In this document: positions 6,741 through 11,839 of the stretch, piece after piece
Layout of the letters: the number at the start of each line of letters is the position of its first letter
How positions within the stretch are numbered: position 1 is the stretch's first letter
Source of the DNA: an uncultured Oxalobacter sp.
Lineage (GTDB): Bacteria > Pseudomonadota > Gammaproteobacteria > Burkholderiales > Burkholderiaceae_D
Length of the DNA stretch: 11,839 bases
Assembly: GCA_934270705.1 (NCBI GenBank)
Contig: CAKQQG010000046.1
Span: 1-11,839 of the forward strand
Direction: 5' to 3'
Notes under the pieces: model-generated
What the model saw: the letters and a program-made list of their open reading frames with translations, nothing else
What the model was told of the DNA's origin: nothing
The model's database searches: none
Translations under genes and position numbers: made by a program

Positions 6741-7823
6741 TCAGAAGTTGTGGGTAATACCGATCTGGACACCGGTGACGGAATCGTCAGCAACCCCATT
6801 GCTGTTGTAGATTTCGCCGACCGATTCGTTGTCGCTGTCGGTATAGGCCGCCATGGCATACAGGGAAGTCCGTCTGGAAAGGTCATAGGTATATCCGACA
6901 GCATACTTGTTGACCTTGCCGTCATAATCCCCGTGGCTTTCGATCTCGCCACGGTTGTACGAGAATTTGACGGTATGCGGACCGGTGTGGTATTGCAGAC
7001 CGATCAGCCAGTCTTTCTGGCCGGTTTCCATGCCGTAATTGTCCATCAGGATGCCGGCGGCGGCCCGTTTGACCCTTGTGTCCTGATAACCCGCGGATAC
7101 CGTGAAGCCTCCGTACGTATAAGCACCGCCGATATTCCAGAGCCAGGAATTGTCCGAGTCGGCCAGCCTGTCATAGTTGGCGGTCAGCATCAGCGCACCG
7201 CCATCGTATTTCATGCCGATACCGAAGCCGTCGTTTCCGTTGTTGCGGTATTGGTTCTGGCTGCCGCGTGTATCCTGTCCGAGTGTATAACTCAGATTGA
7301 TGCCGAAGCCTGCCCATGTCGGGCTGTCGTAGCGGACGGTATTGGCCAGCTGTTCGGAACGCAGAATATTGTATCCGACCAGTGCCGAACCGACGCCGGT
7401 CACGGCAAACGGATCGATATCGTCGAAGTTTTCGATGGCGATGTCATTGACACGGCCCAGACGGATGGTCCCCATATTTTCGCTTTGCAAGCCCACATTG
7501 GCAGCGCCTTGCCAGTCTGCGCCGTTTTTTCCGTCAGGGTCGGTCCCTTGCAGAATATCCAGCGCATTGCCGCCGGAAAATTTCATACCGTCGTTCAGGT
7601 TGAAGCGGCGTTCAAGCTGGAATGTCGCTTTCATGCCGGAACCCAGTTCTTCGGTGCCGCGAAAGCCGATCATACTGTCTTCGTTGCCTCCCATTCGAAC
7701 ATCCGAACCGCTTTCCCTGATGAAACCGGTATCGACCATACCGTAGATGGTCACGCCGGTCTGCGCATGCACCGTACCGGCGATTCCTGTCGCCAGTAAG
7801 AATGCGAGTAATGTTTTATTCAT
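6741..7823 (-). CDS. Gram-negative general porin (360 aa)
   Basis: This is an outer-membrane diffusion porin of the 16-stranded trimeric family typical of Neisseria, Bordetella and Burkholderia. It has a clear Sec signal peptide of about 20 residues (MNKTLLAFLLATG, ending in VHA before QTG). The mature start is the family hallmark VTIYGMVDTGF. Further family blocks are GFRGTEELGSGMKATFQLERRF, IRLGRVNDIAIENFD, TVRYDSPTWAGFG and RRTSLYAMAAYT. The C-terminus GVQIGITHNF ends in the Phe required for BAM recognition. The length is normal. AAGGAT nine bases upstream supports the start at 7823. The gene is monocistronic, with its own promoter region at 7886-7946 and a strong terminator. Substrate selectivity cannot be read from the sequence. 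Confidence 0.96.
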   Translation of the reverse strand: MNKTLLAFLLATGIAGTVHAQTGVTIYGMVDTGFIRESGSDVRMGGNEDSMIGFRGTEELGSGMKATFQLERRFNLNDGMKFSGGNALDILQGTDPDGKNGADWQGAANVGLQSENMGTIRLGRVNDIAIENFDDIDPFAVTGVGSALVGYNILRSEQLANTVRYDSPTWAGFGINLSYTLGQDTRGSQNQYRNNGNDGFGIGMKYDGGALMLTANYDRLADSDNSWLWNIGGAYTYGGFTVSAGYQDTRVKRAAAGILMDNYGMETGQKDWLIGLQYHTGPHTVKFSYNRGEIESHGDYDGKVNKYAVGYTYDLSRRTSLYAMAAYTDSDNESVGEIYNSNGVADDSVTGVQIGITHNF

Positions 7824-7885
7824 AACGGATAAATCCTTAAACTGATTGTTAAAGAACCGTTGCTCGCATGCGCATGCTGGAGGCC

Positions 7886-7891
7886 ATTATA
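7886..7891 (-). promoter_or_regulatory. -10 box of the porin promoter
   Basis: The minus strand reads a perfect TATAAT here, giving a leader of roughly 55-60 bases. The hexamer 17 bases upstream reads TTTTTA, a poor -35. TTGTTT is nearby but at 20-base spacing. The weak -35 suggests activator dependence or use of the upstream dyads. Confidence 0.65.
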
Positions 7892-7905
7892 GAGACAAAA
7901 TCTCT
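7891..7905. promoter_or_regulatory. Dyad in the spacer of the porin promoter
   Basis: AGAGA and TCTCT flank five bases directly upstream of the -10 box and overlap it by one base. This is a typical place for a repressor site, or it may be fortuitous. Confidence 0.35.
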
Positions 7906-7909
7906 AAAT

Positions 7910-7946
7910 AAAAACAATTATCATTAAACGATGTTAATGACAATTG
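7910..7946. promoter_or_regulatory. Operator-like dyad upstream of the porin, Fur-box-like
   Basis: CAATTATCATTAA (7915-7927) and TTAATGACAATTG (7934-7946) form a 32-base dyad with one mismatch per arm. Read on the minus strand, 7928-7910 contains TAATGATAAT, which matches the core of the Fur consensus. I count 13 of 19 positions against GATAATGATAATCATTATC. It covers the region where the -35 should be, so a bound regulator would control the porin. The identity of the regulator is inference. Confidence 0.5.
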
Positions 7947-8210
7947 TTCTCAAACAACAATTTGACAGGTAAAATAAATTCGGGGATTTTCGGGCCGTGT
8001 TGCCGTTTTGTTCGACGTACGGACGTTCTGATGGTGAATCGGACAGAGGATGTGACGGCAGGAATGGTGAGAAATGACGGGAGAAATGACGGTTGCGTGA
8101 AGACCGGTGCAGTCCGGTGGAGTGTAGCGGTTGTTTGTGAAAAATCGCCCGGCTACCCTGCCCCTCTTGTGTGGCAAGGAGGCAGGAAACGCCGGTTTGA
8201 TGCGCTGGTG
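7947..8210. other. Gene-free stretch upstream of the porin
   Basis: I see no convincing gene here on either strand. Long frames exist (plus from 7944, minus down to 7924), but they lack sensible starts and protein-like composition. Contents include a second weak ATTGTT/AACAAT dyad at 7943-7961, a tandem 12-base repeat at 8069-8092, and a CCTGCC/GGCAGG hairpin at 8157-8186. On the minus strand that hairpin is followed about 15 bases later by TTTTT and might terminate the 154-residue gene, but the U-tract is too far away for a confident call. Confidence 0.45.
8069..8092 (+). repeat. Perfect tandem duplication of a 12-mer
   Basis: GAGAAATGACGG occurs twice, back to back and without mismatch, in the gene-free stretch. 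It may be a recent slippage duplication or a pair of binding sites. Two copies are too few to call a minisatellite. Confidence 0.6.
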
Positions 8211-8675
8211 TCAGAGGATATGTGCCGATGGCGATGCGGATCGTCGCCAGTTTTCGATGGCTTGCGGCGTCAGGGTGTGGCTTGCGAGTTCCTGCCACAT
8301 TTCGCCGATGGTTTTCCATTGGCTGTGTTGCATGGCGAGTTCGGAAGCATGGGTCGCCATGGAGCAGCTGCCGGTCATTCTGGCCATTTCATCGAGTTCG
8401 GCTTTTTCTTTTTCCCAGCCGCTGTTTGCCTGATTTTTTTCGTTGACGATATGGTCGATGAGCGTTTTCAGGCACAAGATCAGTCCGTATTCCTCGCGGT
8501 GGCCTTTTTTGCGGATGCCGTCGAGTTGCGCGGAAAAATCATCGAGAAATTTGCGATGGTACGGATTGACTTCCATACCCGGCAACAGCGCGGCGATTTC
8601 CGATGCCAGATCCTGCCGGTATTTGAGTGGCAGCCGGGTGAACCATTCGTTGAAACTGTCGTAAGGTGTGGTCAT
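8211..8675 (-). CDS. Hypothetical soluble protein (154 aa)
   Basis: I do not recognise this protein. It begins MTTPYDSFNEWFTRLPLKYR, has no signal peptide or membrane segment, is acidic-basic mixed and probably all-helical. A charged stretch at about 79-100 (NEKNQANSGWEKEKAELDEM) could form a coiled coil. It has a few scattered cysteines (68 and 104) without a metal motif and six tryptophans/aromatics in the terminal regions. An ideal AGAAGG six bases before the ATG at 8675 (revcomp of 8682-8687) fixes the start. An upstream in-frame ATG at 8738 is less likely. It lies 158 bases downstream of the DUF3829 lipoprotein genes on the same strand and could belong to their transcript. Confidence 0.8.
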   Translation of the reverse strand: MTTPYDSFNEWFTRLPLKYRQDLASEIAALLPGMEVNPYHRKFLDDFSAQLDGIRKKGHREEYGLILCLKTLIDHIVNEKNQANSGWEKEKAELDEMARMTGSCSMATHASELAMQHSQWKTIGEMWQELASHTLTPQAIENWRRSASPSAHIL

Positions 8676-8742
8676 GAAATGCCTTCTGGTATTGGGCGTG
8701 TTGAGCGGGAAACCGGTATATGCCGGCATGTGCGCCATGATA

Positions 8743-8819
8743 CCGGAAAGAACGGCTGACTGTCTCCCGTTTGCGGTGTTTTTCGTATCCTGCCGTGGAA
8801 AGTTGTGCCGTTCTTCCGG
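8743..8819. repeat. Long-loop inverted repeat between minus-strand genes
   Basis: CCGGAAAGAACGGC (8743-8756) pairs with GCCGTTCTTCCGG (8807-8819) with a single bulged base and a loop of about 50 bases. It lies between the second lipoprotein gene and the 154-residue gene. It may fold the intergenic RNA, for example to stabilise an upstream segment. It does not have a terminator U-tract. Confidence 0.4.
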
Positions 8820-8833
8820 CTTTCGACTGTCTG

Positions 8834-9838
8834 TCAGACGAGCGGTGAATACCGGACGATGCGGTTGTAGCTTTCGATGGCGTCGCTGTACCGTTTCATC
8901 ATCCGGTTGAATGATTTGGCTTTTCTGTCGGTTTTCATGTCGCGGTAACAGGCGATCATCCGGATGATGTTTTCACGGATGGTGTCCAGTCCGCCGTCCT
9001 TGTCACGCTTCGGATAGGCGTTGTCCAGAATGGTGTGTTGTGTTTTTAGTGCCGTTTCCATTTGGGCAACGATTGTGTCGCAGGGTGTGCAGCTTGCCTT
9101 CATGGCGATGGTTTGCTGCGGCTGGTTGAGCTGTGTCACCAGTTCCTGCGCAAGCAACAGCGCGGTTTCGGTATGGTATCCGATCATGCTTTTGCTGGCG
9201 CGGTAGGCGGCGATCCGTTTTTCCGTTTCCGTTTTTTGCATGCCGAACAGGATGGCGCCGAGCCGGTTCATGGCGCCGATCATGTTTTCGTAGTCTTTTT
9301 GCAGAACCGGAAAGATTTTTTTCGCGCCTGCCAGATCGTCGCGGCGGTACATCTGGTTGCGGAAGTACGGCAGGCTGGTTTGTTCGTCGGTACGGAGTTT
9401 TTCGCCTGCCGTGATGGCTGCCGCGATGGCTTCATCGAGTTCCGGCATGGACGTATCGGCACTTGTCTGGCATTTTTTCAGCAGGATCAGGCCTTTGGGC
9501 AAGCCATCGACGACGGGAAAGGAAATGGTATCGGTCGATTGAGCCTTGAAGGTATGGTTTTTCAGCGTATAAAAGGATGGCCACAGGCTCCAGGAACCGA
9601 TCATGATGCTGTTGTATGCAGTGATGCAGTTGTTGAGTTTTTCCGTCCGGGCGGTATCGTCCCTGTTGACCAGTTTGAGTGCGCCGGTGGCGGATTCCGG
9701 CAATGCGCCGTCGGCTTCTTTCTGGAGTCGGTTCTGGTTGACGGCTTCGACGACGGTCGGTATGGCATAGTAGCATCCGGACAAGACCAGCGGCACGGCG
9801 GCCAGCATGGCGAGCCGGATAAGAACGGGATGCTTCAT
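8834..9838 (-). CDS. DUF3829 (YiiG-like) lipoprotein, second of a tandem pair (334 aa)
   Basis: This is a predicted lipoprotein. The signal peptide MKHPVLIRLAMLAAVPLVLS ends in a lipobox L-S-G-C with Cys22 as the lipidated residue. The rest is helical and matches what I know of DUF3829/YiiG, whose function is not established. It shares with its neighbour the block L-R-x-DEQ-x4-PYFRN (149-161) followed by the KDYENM-type helix, so the two are paralogs. Unlike the neighbour it has extra cysteines, including CTPC at 250-253, which could form a disulfide in the periplasm. The ATG at 9838 gives a normal signal peptide but has no strong ribosome-binding site. The upstream gene ends 106 bases earlier. 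A palindrome GGTTAAGATAACC (9863-9875) and a CATAAT-like -10 at 9887-9892 could provide a separate promoter. Confidence 0.88.
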   Translation of the reverse strand: MKHPVLIRLAMLAAVPLVLSGCYYAIPTVVEAVNQNRLQKEADGALPESATGALKLVNRDDTARTEKLNNCITAYNSIMIGSWSLWPSFYTLKNHTFKAQSTDTISFPVVDGLPKGLILLKKCQTSADTSMPELDEAIAAAITAGEKLRTDEQTSLPYFRNQMYRRDDLAGAKKIFPVLQKDYENMIGAMNRLGAILFGMQKTETEKRIAAYRASKSMIGYHTETALLLAQELVTQLNQPQQTIAMKASCTPCDTIVAQMETALKTQHTILDNAYPKRDKDGGLDTIRENIIRMIACYRDMKTDRKAKSFNRMMKRYSDAIESYNRIVRYSPLV

Positions 9839-9862
9839 GGCGGCATTTGATGGAGAGGACTG

Positions 9863-9875
9863 GGTTAAGATAACC
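9863..9875. promoter_or_regulatory. Short palindrome before the second lipoprotein gene
   Basis: GGTTA-AGA-TAACC is a perfect 5-bp dyad about 25 bases upstream of the lipoprotein start. A possible -10 (CATAAT on the minus strand, 9887-9892) lies nearby but lacks a good -35. It could be a regulator site for internal transcription of the second gene. Confidence 0.3.
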
Positions 9876-9944
9876 GAATTGGACCGATTATGCCAGCCAT
9901 GTCGGGCCGTTGCGACAGGGAATTTTTGCCGGATGTGCCGGCTG

Positions 9945-10889
9945 TCAGCCCGACAGACGCGTTCCCCGTTCGTTCGCAACCAGTGCATCGTTGAATTTTT
10001 TGTGCATGCTGGCCAGATCGGCGGTTTTCTTGTGCTGGCGAAGGTCGCGGTAACTGCCGACAAGACTGGTCAGGATCCGGTGAACCGAGAGCGAGGCGGC
10101 GGTATTCCTGCCGGCTGACGCCTTCACGTCTTCGTAGGCCTTGCGTTGCGCTGCCAGTGAAGTTTCAAGCCTGCGTACAAGCTGGTTGCCCTTTTCATAC
10201 AGCGTGGCACTGTCCAGAGGTTCGTCCGATTCGGCAAACAGAGCCAGCAAATCCTGTGCGTTCTGGATGCTTTCTTCGGTGTAGTATCCCAACCAGTCGC
10301 CTTTTTCACGGAAAAAGTCCATCCGTCTGACGGATTCTTCCTTGCGGTACTGAAACAGCAGGGTCTCGATTTTCGCCATGTGGGAGAACATGGTTTCATA
10401 GTCGTTCTGGATGGCGTTGTACGAAGCTCTGGCTTTGGCAAGATGGTCTTTGCCGTATTCGCGGTTGCGGAAATACGGTTCCAGTTCCTGTTCGTCCTGA
10501 CGCAACTTGTTTCCTGCCAGCCACGCATTGCGTACGGCCTCGTCCAGATCGCCCAGGTTTTCATCCTCGATGGCCAGTCCCTGTCCGAAAAGTTCCAGTC
10601 CGCGGTGCAGGGAACGGGATGTCGAGAAGCGGATGTCGTCGGCGGATTTCGCTTTTCTGACAAGATGGAAAGTGTTGTATGCCGGCTGGAGGCTGTCCGG
10701 ACCGTTCATCAGCAGATAATAGGCCCGGGTATAAAGGTCGAGTTTTTTCGAAAAAGCGTTTTCCGGTTTCGTGGCGGAGGCCGTACGGGCGACGTCCTGC
10801 GTGACGGCAGGTTTTTCGGATGTCTGGTTGCATCCGGCCAGTCCGGCGGCAGCCAGCAGAACAGGCAAGGCAATGACGACGAATTTCAT
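9945..10889 (-). CDS. DUF3829 (YiiG-like) lipoprotein, first of a tandem pair (314 aa)
   Basis: This is a predicted lipoprotein. The hydrophobic segment FVVIALPVLLAAAGLAGC ends in a lipobox L-A-G-C with Cys20, and the +2 residue is Asn. After a low-complexity linker (21-45) comes a helical domain of the DUF3829/YiiG type. It carries the block shared with the downstream paralog: LRQDEQELEPYFRN (129-142), then a NDYETM helix. No enzymatic motif is visible and the function of the family is unknown. The start is uncertain: ATG 10889 gives the usual signal length but no ribosome-binding site, while an in-frame ATG at 10925 has GCGGA six bases upstream and would make a 12-residue longer signal. It leads the group of three minus-strand genes. 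No intrinsic terminator separates it from the second lipoprotein gene, so cotranscription is plausible. Confidence 0.88.
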   Translation of the reverse strand: MKFVVIALPVLLAAAGLAGCNQTSEKPAVTQDVARTASATKPENAFSKKLDLYTRAYYLLMNGPDSLQPAYNTFHLVRKAKSADDIRFSTSRSLHRGLELFGQGLAIEDENLGDLDEAVRNAWLAGNKLRQDEQELEPYFRNREYGKDHLAKARASYNAIQNDYETMFSHMAKIETLLFQYRKEESVRRMDFFREKGDWLGYYTEESIQNAQDLLALFAESDEPLDSATLYEKGNQLVRRLETSLAAQRKAYEDVKASAGRNTAASLSVHRILTSLVGSYRDLRQHKKTADLASMHKKFNDALVANERGTRLSG

Positions 10890-11100
10890 GAAAGTCAAAA
10901 TACGAATCGGCAATGGCGACAGCATGTTTTTCCGCAATCATGCGGATACCGGACTGACGGGATGCCACATGCCGGTCACGTCCCGATTGCCGGTGTACGA
11001 TTCCGGTATCCGGTTCATGCCGCAATATGGCGCATGCTGTTCTGTGGCAAACCATCAGAGGGGCATGTCGCGGAAAACGGCAAATGAACGGAAACCGCAT
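10890..11100. other. Gene-free region upstream of the lipoprotein genes
   Basis: No gene is supported here. The region should contain the promoter of the minus-strand lipoprotein genes, but I see no good -35/-10 pair. It is dominated by inverted repeats: CCGCA-ATCA-TGCGG at about 10932-10945 and the 10-bp pair CGGATACCGG/CCGGTATCCG at 10943-11012. Confidence 0.5.
10943..11012. repeat. Large inverted repeat with nested hairpins
   Basis: CGGATACCGG (10943-10952) is perfectly complementary to CCGGTATCCG (11003-11012). The 50-base loop has a nested CGGGA (10958-10962) with TCCCG (10981-10985) and several CCGG boxes. On the minus strand this would be a folded leader for the lipoprotein genes, or a DNA cruciform or remnant of a palindromic element. 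Confidence 0.5.
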
Positions 11101-11127
11101 AAAAAAGGGTAACTTCCGTTACCCTTT
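11101..11127 (-). terminator. Intrinsic terminator of the glutaredoxin gene
   Basis: AAAGGGTAAC (11104-11113) and GTTACCCTTT (11118-11127) form a perfect 10-bp stem with a four-base loop. On the minus strand it is followed by six T residues. It lies about 60 bases beyond the glutaredoxin stop codon. Confidence 0.9.
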
Positions 11128-11189
11128 CAGGTTCTGTCCGGTTTTGCAGGGATGACTTGCACCATGCTCGCGGTACGGACGCCGCGGGT

Positions 11190-11447
11190 TCATTTTCCCA
11201 GACGTTTGTCGAGTTCGCCGCTTTCGGCCATATCGAGCAATTCGGGGAGACCGCCGACATGGTCATATCCGATGAAAATCTGCGGCAATGTATGGCAGCC
11301 GGAACGTGCCCACATTTCGACAGCGAGATTCATATCGACGCCGACGACGATTTTCTTGAAAGGAATACCTCTGGATTCCAGAAACTGACAGGCCAGATCA
11401 CAGGCCTTGTGACCTTCCACGACGTACATTTCGATTTCGTTTTTCAT
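11190..11447 (-). CDS. Glutaredoxin-family protein with HKAC in place of CPYC (85 aa)
   Basis: The length and fold blocks match class I glutaredoxins such as E. coli Grx3 (83 aa). These are the first strand IEMYVVE, the helix after the active site, the cis-proline loop TLPQIFIG at 53-60 and the glutathione-binding HVGG at 63-66. The active-site position, normally CPYC, reads HKAC (13-16). The N-terminal nucleophilic Cys is thus replaced by His13 and only the second Cys (16) remains. Additional cysteines occur at 20 and 51, the latter just before the cis-Pro loop (SGCHTLPQ). A redox role is therefore uncertain; altered thiol chemistry or glutathione or metal binding without catalysis is possible. 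The ATG at 11447 is chosen because AAGGA (revcomp of 11453-11457) is five bases upstream. ATG 11453 has no spacing from that site. The gene is flanked by its own terminator and a TATAAT box at 11510-11515. Confidence 0.92.
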   Translation of the reverse strand: MKNEIEMYVVEGHKACDLACQFLESRGIPFKKIVVGVDMNLAVEMWARSGCHTLPQIFIGYDHVGGLPELLDMAESGELDKRLGK

Positions 11448-11452
11448 CTTCA

Positions 11453-11457
11453 TCCTT
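11453..11457 (-). promoter_or_regulatory. Ribosome-binding site of the glutaredoxin gene
   Basis: AAGGA on the minus strand is five bases before ATG 11447 but overlaps the alternative ATG at 11453. It therefore decides the start in favour of the 85-residue protein. Confidence 0.7.
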
Positions 11458-11509
11458 GGGTGCGTTAAGGTGGAACAGGACAATGTCTGTCATGTATCGA
11501 TTGCCGCTT

Positions 11510-11515
11510 ATTATA
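11510..11515 (-). promoter_or_regulatory. Putative -10 box of the glutaredoxin gene
   Basis: A perfect TATAAT on the minus strand lies about 60 bases upstream of the start codon. There is no matching -35 at 16-18 bases, so the promoter may be weak or activated. Confidence 0.45.
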
Positions 11516-11610
11516 TACCGAGTTGCCGGAGCGTTTTTTCCGCAAGACAATATTTTTTCGAAGGAAAATCATCCTGCGGCGCAATGCGGTCGTCTGTCGT
11601 GCGACTCTCC

Positions 11611-11648
11611 GGAAAAAGAAAAAGGGGACTACGTAAAACGTAGCCCCC
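11611..11648 (-). terminator. Intrinsic terminator after tRNA-Asn
   Basis: On the minus strand, GGGGGCTACGT and ACGTAGTCCCC form an 11-bp stem (one G-U pair) with a three-base loop, followed by TTTTTCTTTTTCC. It begins seven bases after the encoded CCA end, so the tRNA is transcribed as a single unit separate from the glutaredoxin gene. Confidence 0.93.
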
Positions 11649-11654
11649 GTATTC

Positions 11655-11730
11655 TGGCTCCTCGACCTGGGCTCGAACCAGGGACCTGCGGATTAACAGT
11701 CCGTCGCTCTACCGACTGAGCTATCGAGGA
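11655..11730 (-). tRNA. tRNA-Asn (anticodon GTT)
   Basis: The 76-base minus-strand sequence folds as a cloverleaf. The acceptor stem TCCTCGA pairs with TCGAGGA, the discriminator is G, and CCA is encoded. The D arm is GCTC/GAGC. The anticodon stem ACGGA/TCCG(C) carries CTGTTAA with GTT at positions 34-36 (plus strand 11695-11697). The T arm is CCTGG-TTCGAGC-CCAGG. It delivers Asn to AAC and AAU codons. It has its own sigma70 promoter and terminator. Confidence 0.98.
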
Positions 11731-11742
11731 ATTGAGAAAAAG

Positions 11743-11771
11743 ATTTTATTCAATTCATTTGACGTTGTCAA
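11743..11771 (-). promoter_or_regulatory. Sigma70 promoter of tRNA-Asn
   Basis: On the minus strand a perfect -35 TTGACA (11771-11766) is separated by exactly 17 bases from TAAAAT (11748-11743). The predicted start lies a few bases before the mature 5' end at 11730. The -35 is part of a 13-base palindrome TTGAC-AAC-GTCAA (11759-11771). Confidence 0.85.
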
Positions 11772-11782
11772 GCTTTTTTTGA

Positions 11783-11798
11783 TTTCCCTTTCGGGAAA
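11783..11798. repeat. Small hairpin between the two TTGAC palindromes
   Basis: TTTCCC and GGGAAA flank a four-base loop. On the minus strand the next bases are A-rich, so it does not look like a terminator for an upstream transcript on that strand. Confidence 0.4.
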
Positions 11799-11804
11799 CA
11801 GTGT

Positions 11805-11819
11805 CTTGACTGCGTCAAG
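11805..11819. repeat. Second TTGAC-N3-GTCAA palindrome
   Basis: CTTGAC-TGC-GTCAAG repeats the palindrome that overlaps the tRNA-Asn -35 box at 11759-11771, with the same arm sequence and spacing but a different centre. A further TATAAT on the minus strand at 11832-11837, near the window end, could be the -10 of another promoter whose -35 is outside the window. Confidence 0.5.
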
Positions 11820-11839
11820 TCGATTTTTGAATTATAGCC

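Noticed and set aside
6750..7799. Long plus-strand open frame (349 codons) opposite the porin
   Set aside because: The porin frame has a signal peptide, family motifs and terminal Phe. The antisense frame has none of these and no ribosome-binding site.
7944..8759. Plus-strand 271-codon frame across the gene-free stretch and the 154-residue gene
   Set aside because: The minus-strand gene has an ideal AGAAGG and protein-like composition. The plus frame starts without a ribosome-binding site and looks like antisense translation.
9062..9850. Plus-strand 262-codon frame opposite the lipoprotein gene
   Set aside because: It is a shadow of the lipoprotein frame, which has a clear signal peptide, a lipobox and a paralog next door.
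9928..9942. GCCGG/CCGGC hairpin after the first lipoprotein gene as a terminator
   Set aside because: On the coding (minus) strand the hairpin is followed by A residues, not T, so it would not terminate that transcript.
11456..11719. Plus-strand frame ending in a PGLEPGTCGLTVRRST-like peptide
   Set aside because: It reads antisense through tRNA-Asn. Such peptides are a well-known false gene produced by tRNA sequence.
1..11839. CRISPR array, insertion sequence, integrase or prophage genes
   Set aside because: No regularly spaced repeats, transposase or integrase motifs, or attachment-site duplications of the tRNA 3' end were found in the window.

Overview
The window looks like chromosomal DNA of a betaproteobacterium, most probably Burkholderiales, with an Oxalobacter-like anaerobe as my best guess. 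Four things point there: a porin of the neisserial/burkholderial trimeric type, the beta-type gene order moaA-mobA-moeA, a MoaA of that lineage, and the moderately GC-rich coding. The genus is an inference from remembered protein families, not a database result.

Layout. At the left edge a bidirectional terminator (70-107) closes an alpha/beta hydrolase on the minus strand (129-821). A divergent intergenic region (822-1096) with several hairpins leads into a tight plus-strand operon: moaA (1097-2185), mobA (2188-2850), moeA (2847-4142) and nfo (4175-5011). The first three make and load molybdenum cofactor: MoaA makes the first pterin intermediate, MoeA inserts molybdate, and MobA adds GMP to form the dinucleotide cofactor. 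nfo encodes endonuclease IV of a type I associate with clostridia. Tail-to-tail with nfo, sharing a TCATGA that holds both stop codons, lies a full-length HipA-family kinase on the minus strand (5006-6280) with no HipB beside it. A possible 53-residue ORF is divergent from it (6482-6643).

A bidirectional hairpin terminator (6685-6720) separates this from a general porin on the minus strand (6741-7823). The porin has a perfect -10 box and a large operator-like dyad upstream. After a 387-base gene-free stretch comes a minus-strand group of three poorly understood genes: a 154-residue soluble protein (8211-8675) and two paralogous lipoproteins resembling DUF3829/YiiG (8834-9838 and 9945-10889). 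The right end carries a glutaredoxin with an altered active site (11190-11447) and tRNA-Asn(GTT) (11655-11730). Both have clear terminators, and the tRNA has a textbook sigma70 promoter embedded in a palindrome.

The points most worth following are the orphan HipA with its divergent small ORF and palindromes, the glutaredoxin with HKAC instead of CPYC, the hydrolase with Asp in place of the nucleophilic Ser (GHDYGG), the clostridial-style Nfo, the two-copy intergenic hairpin repeat, and the tandem DUF3829 lipoprotein locus.
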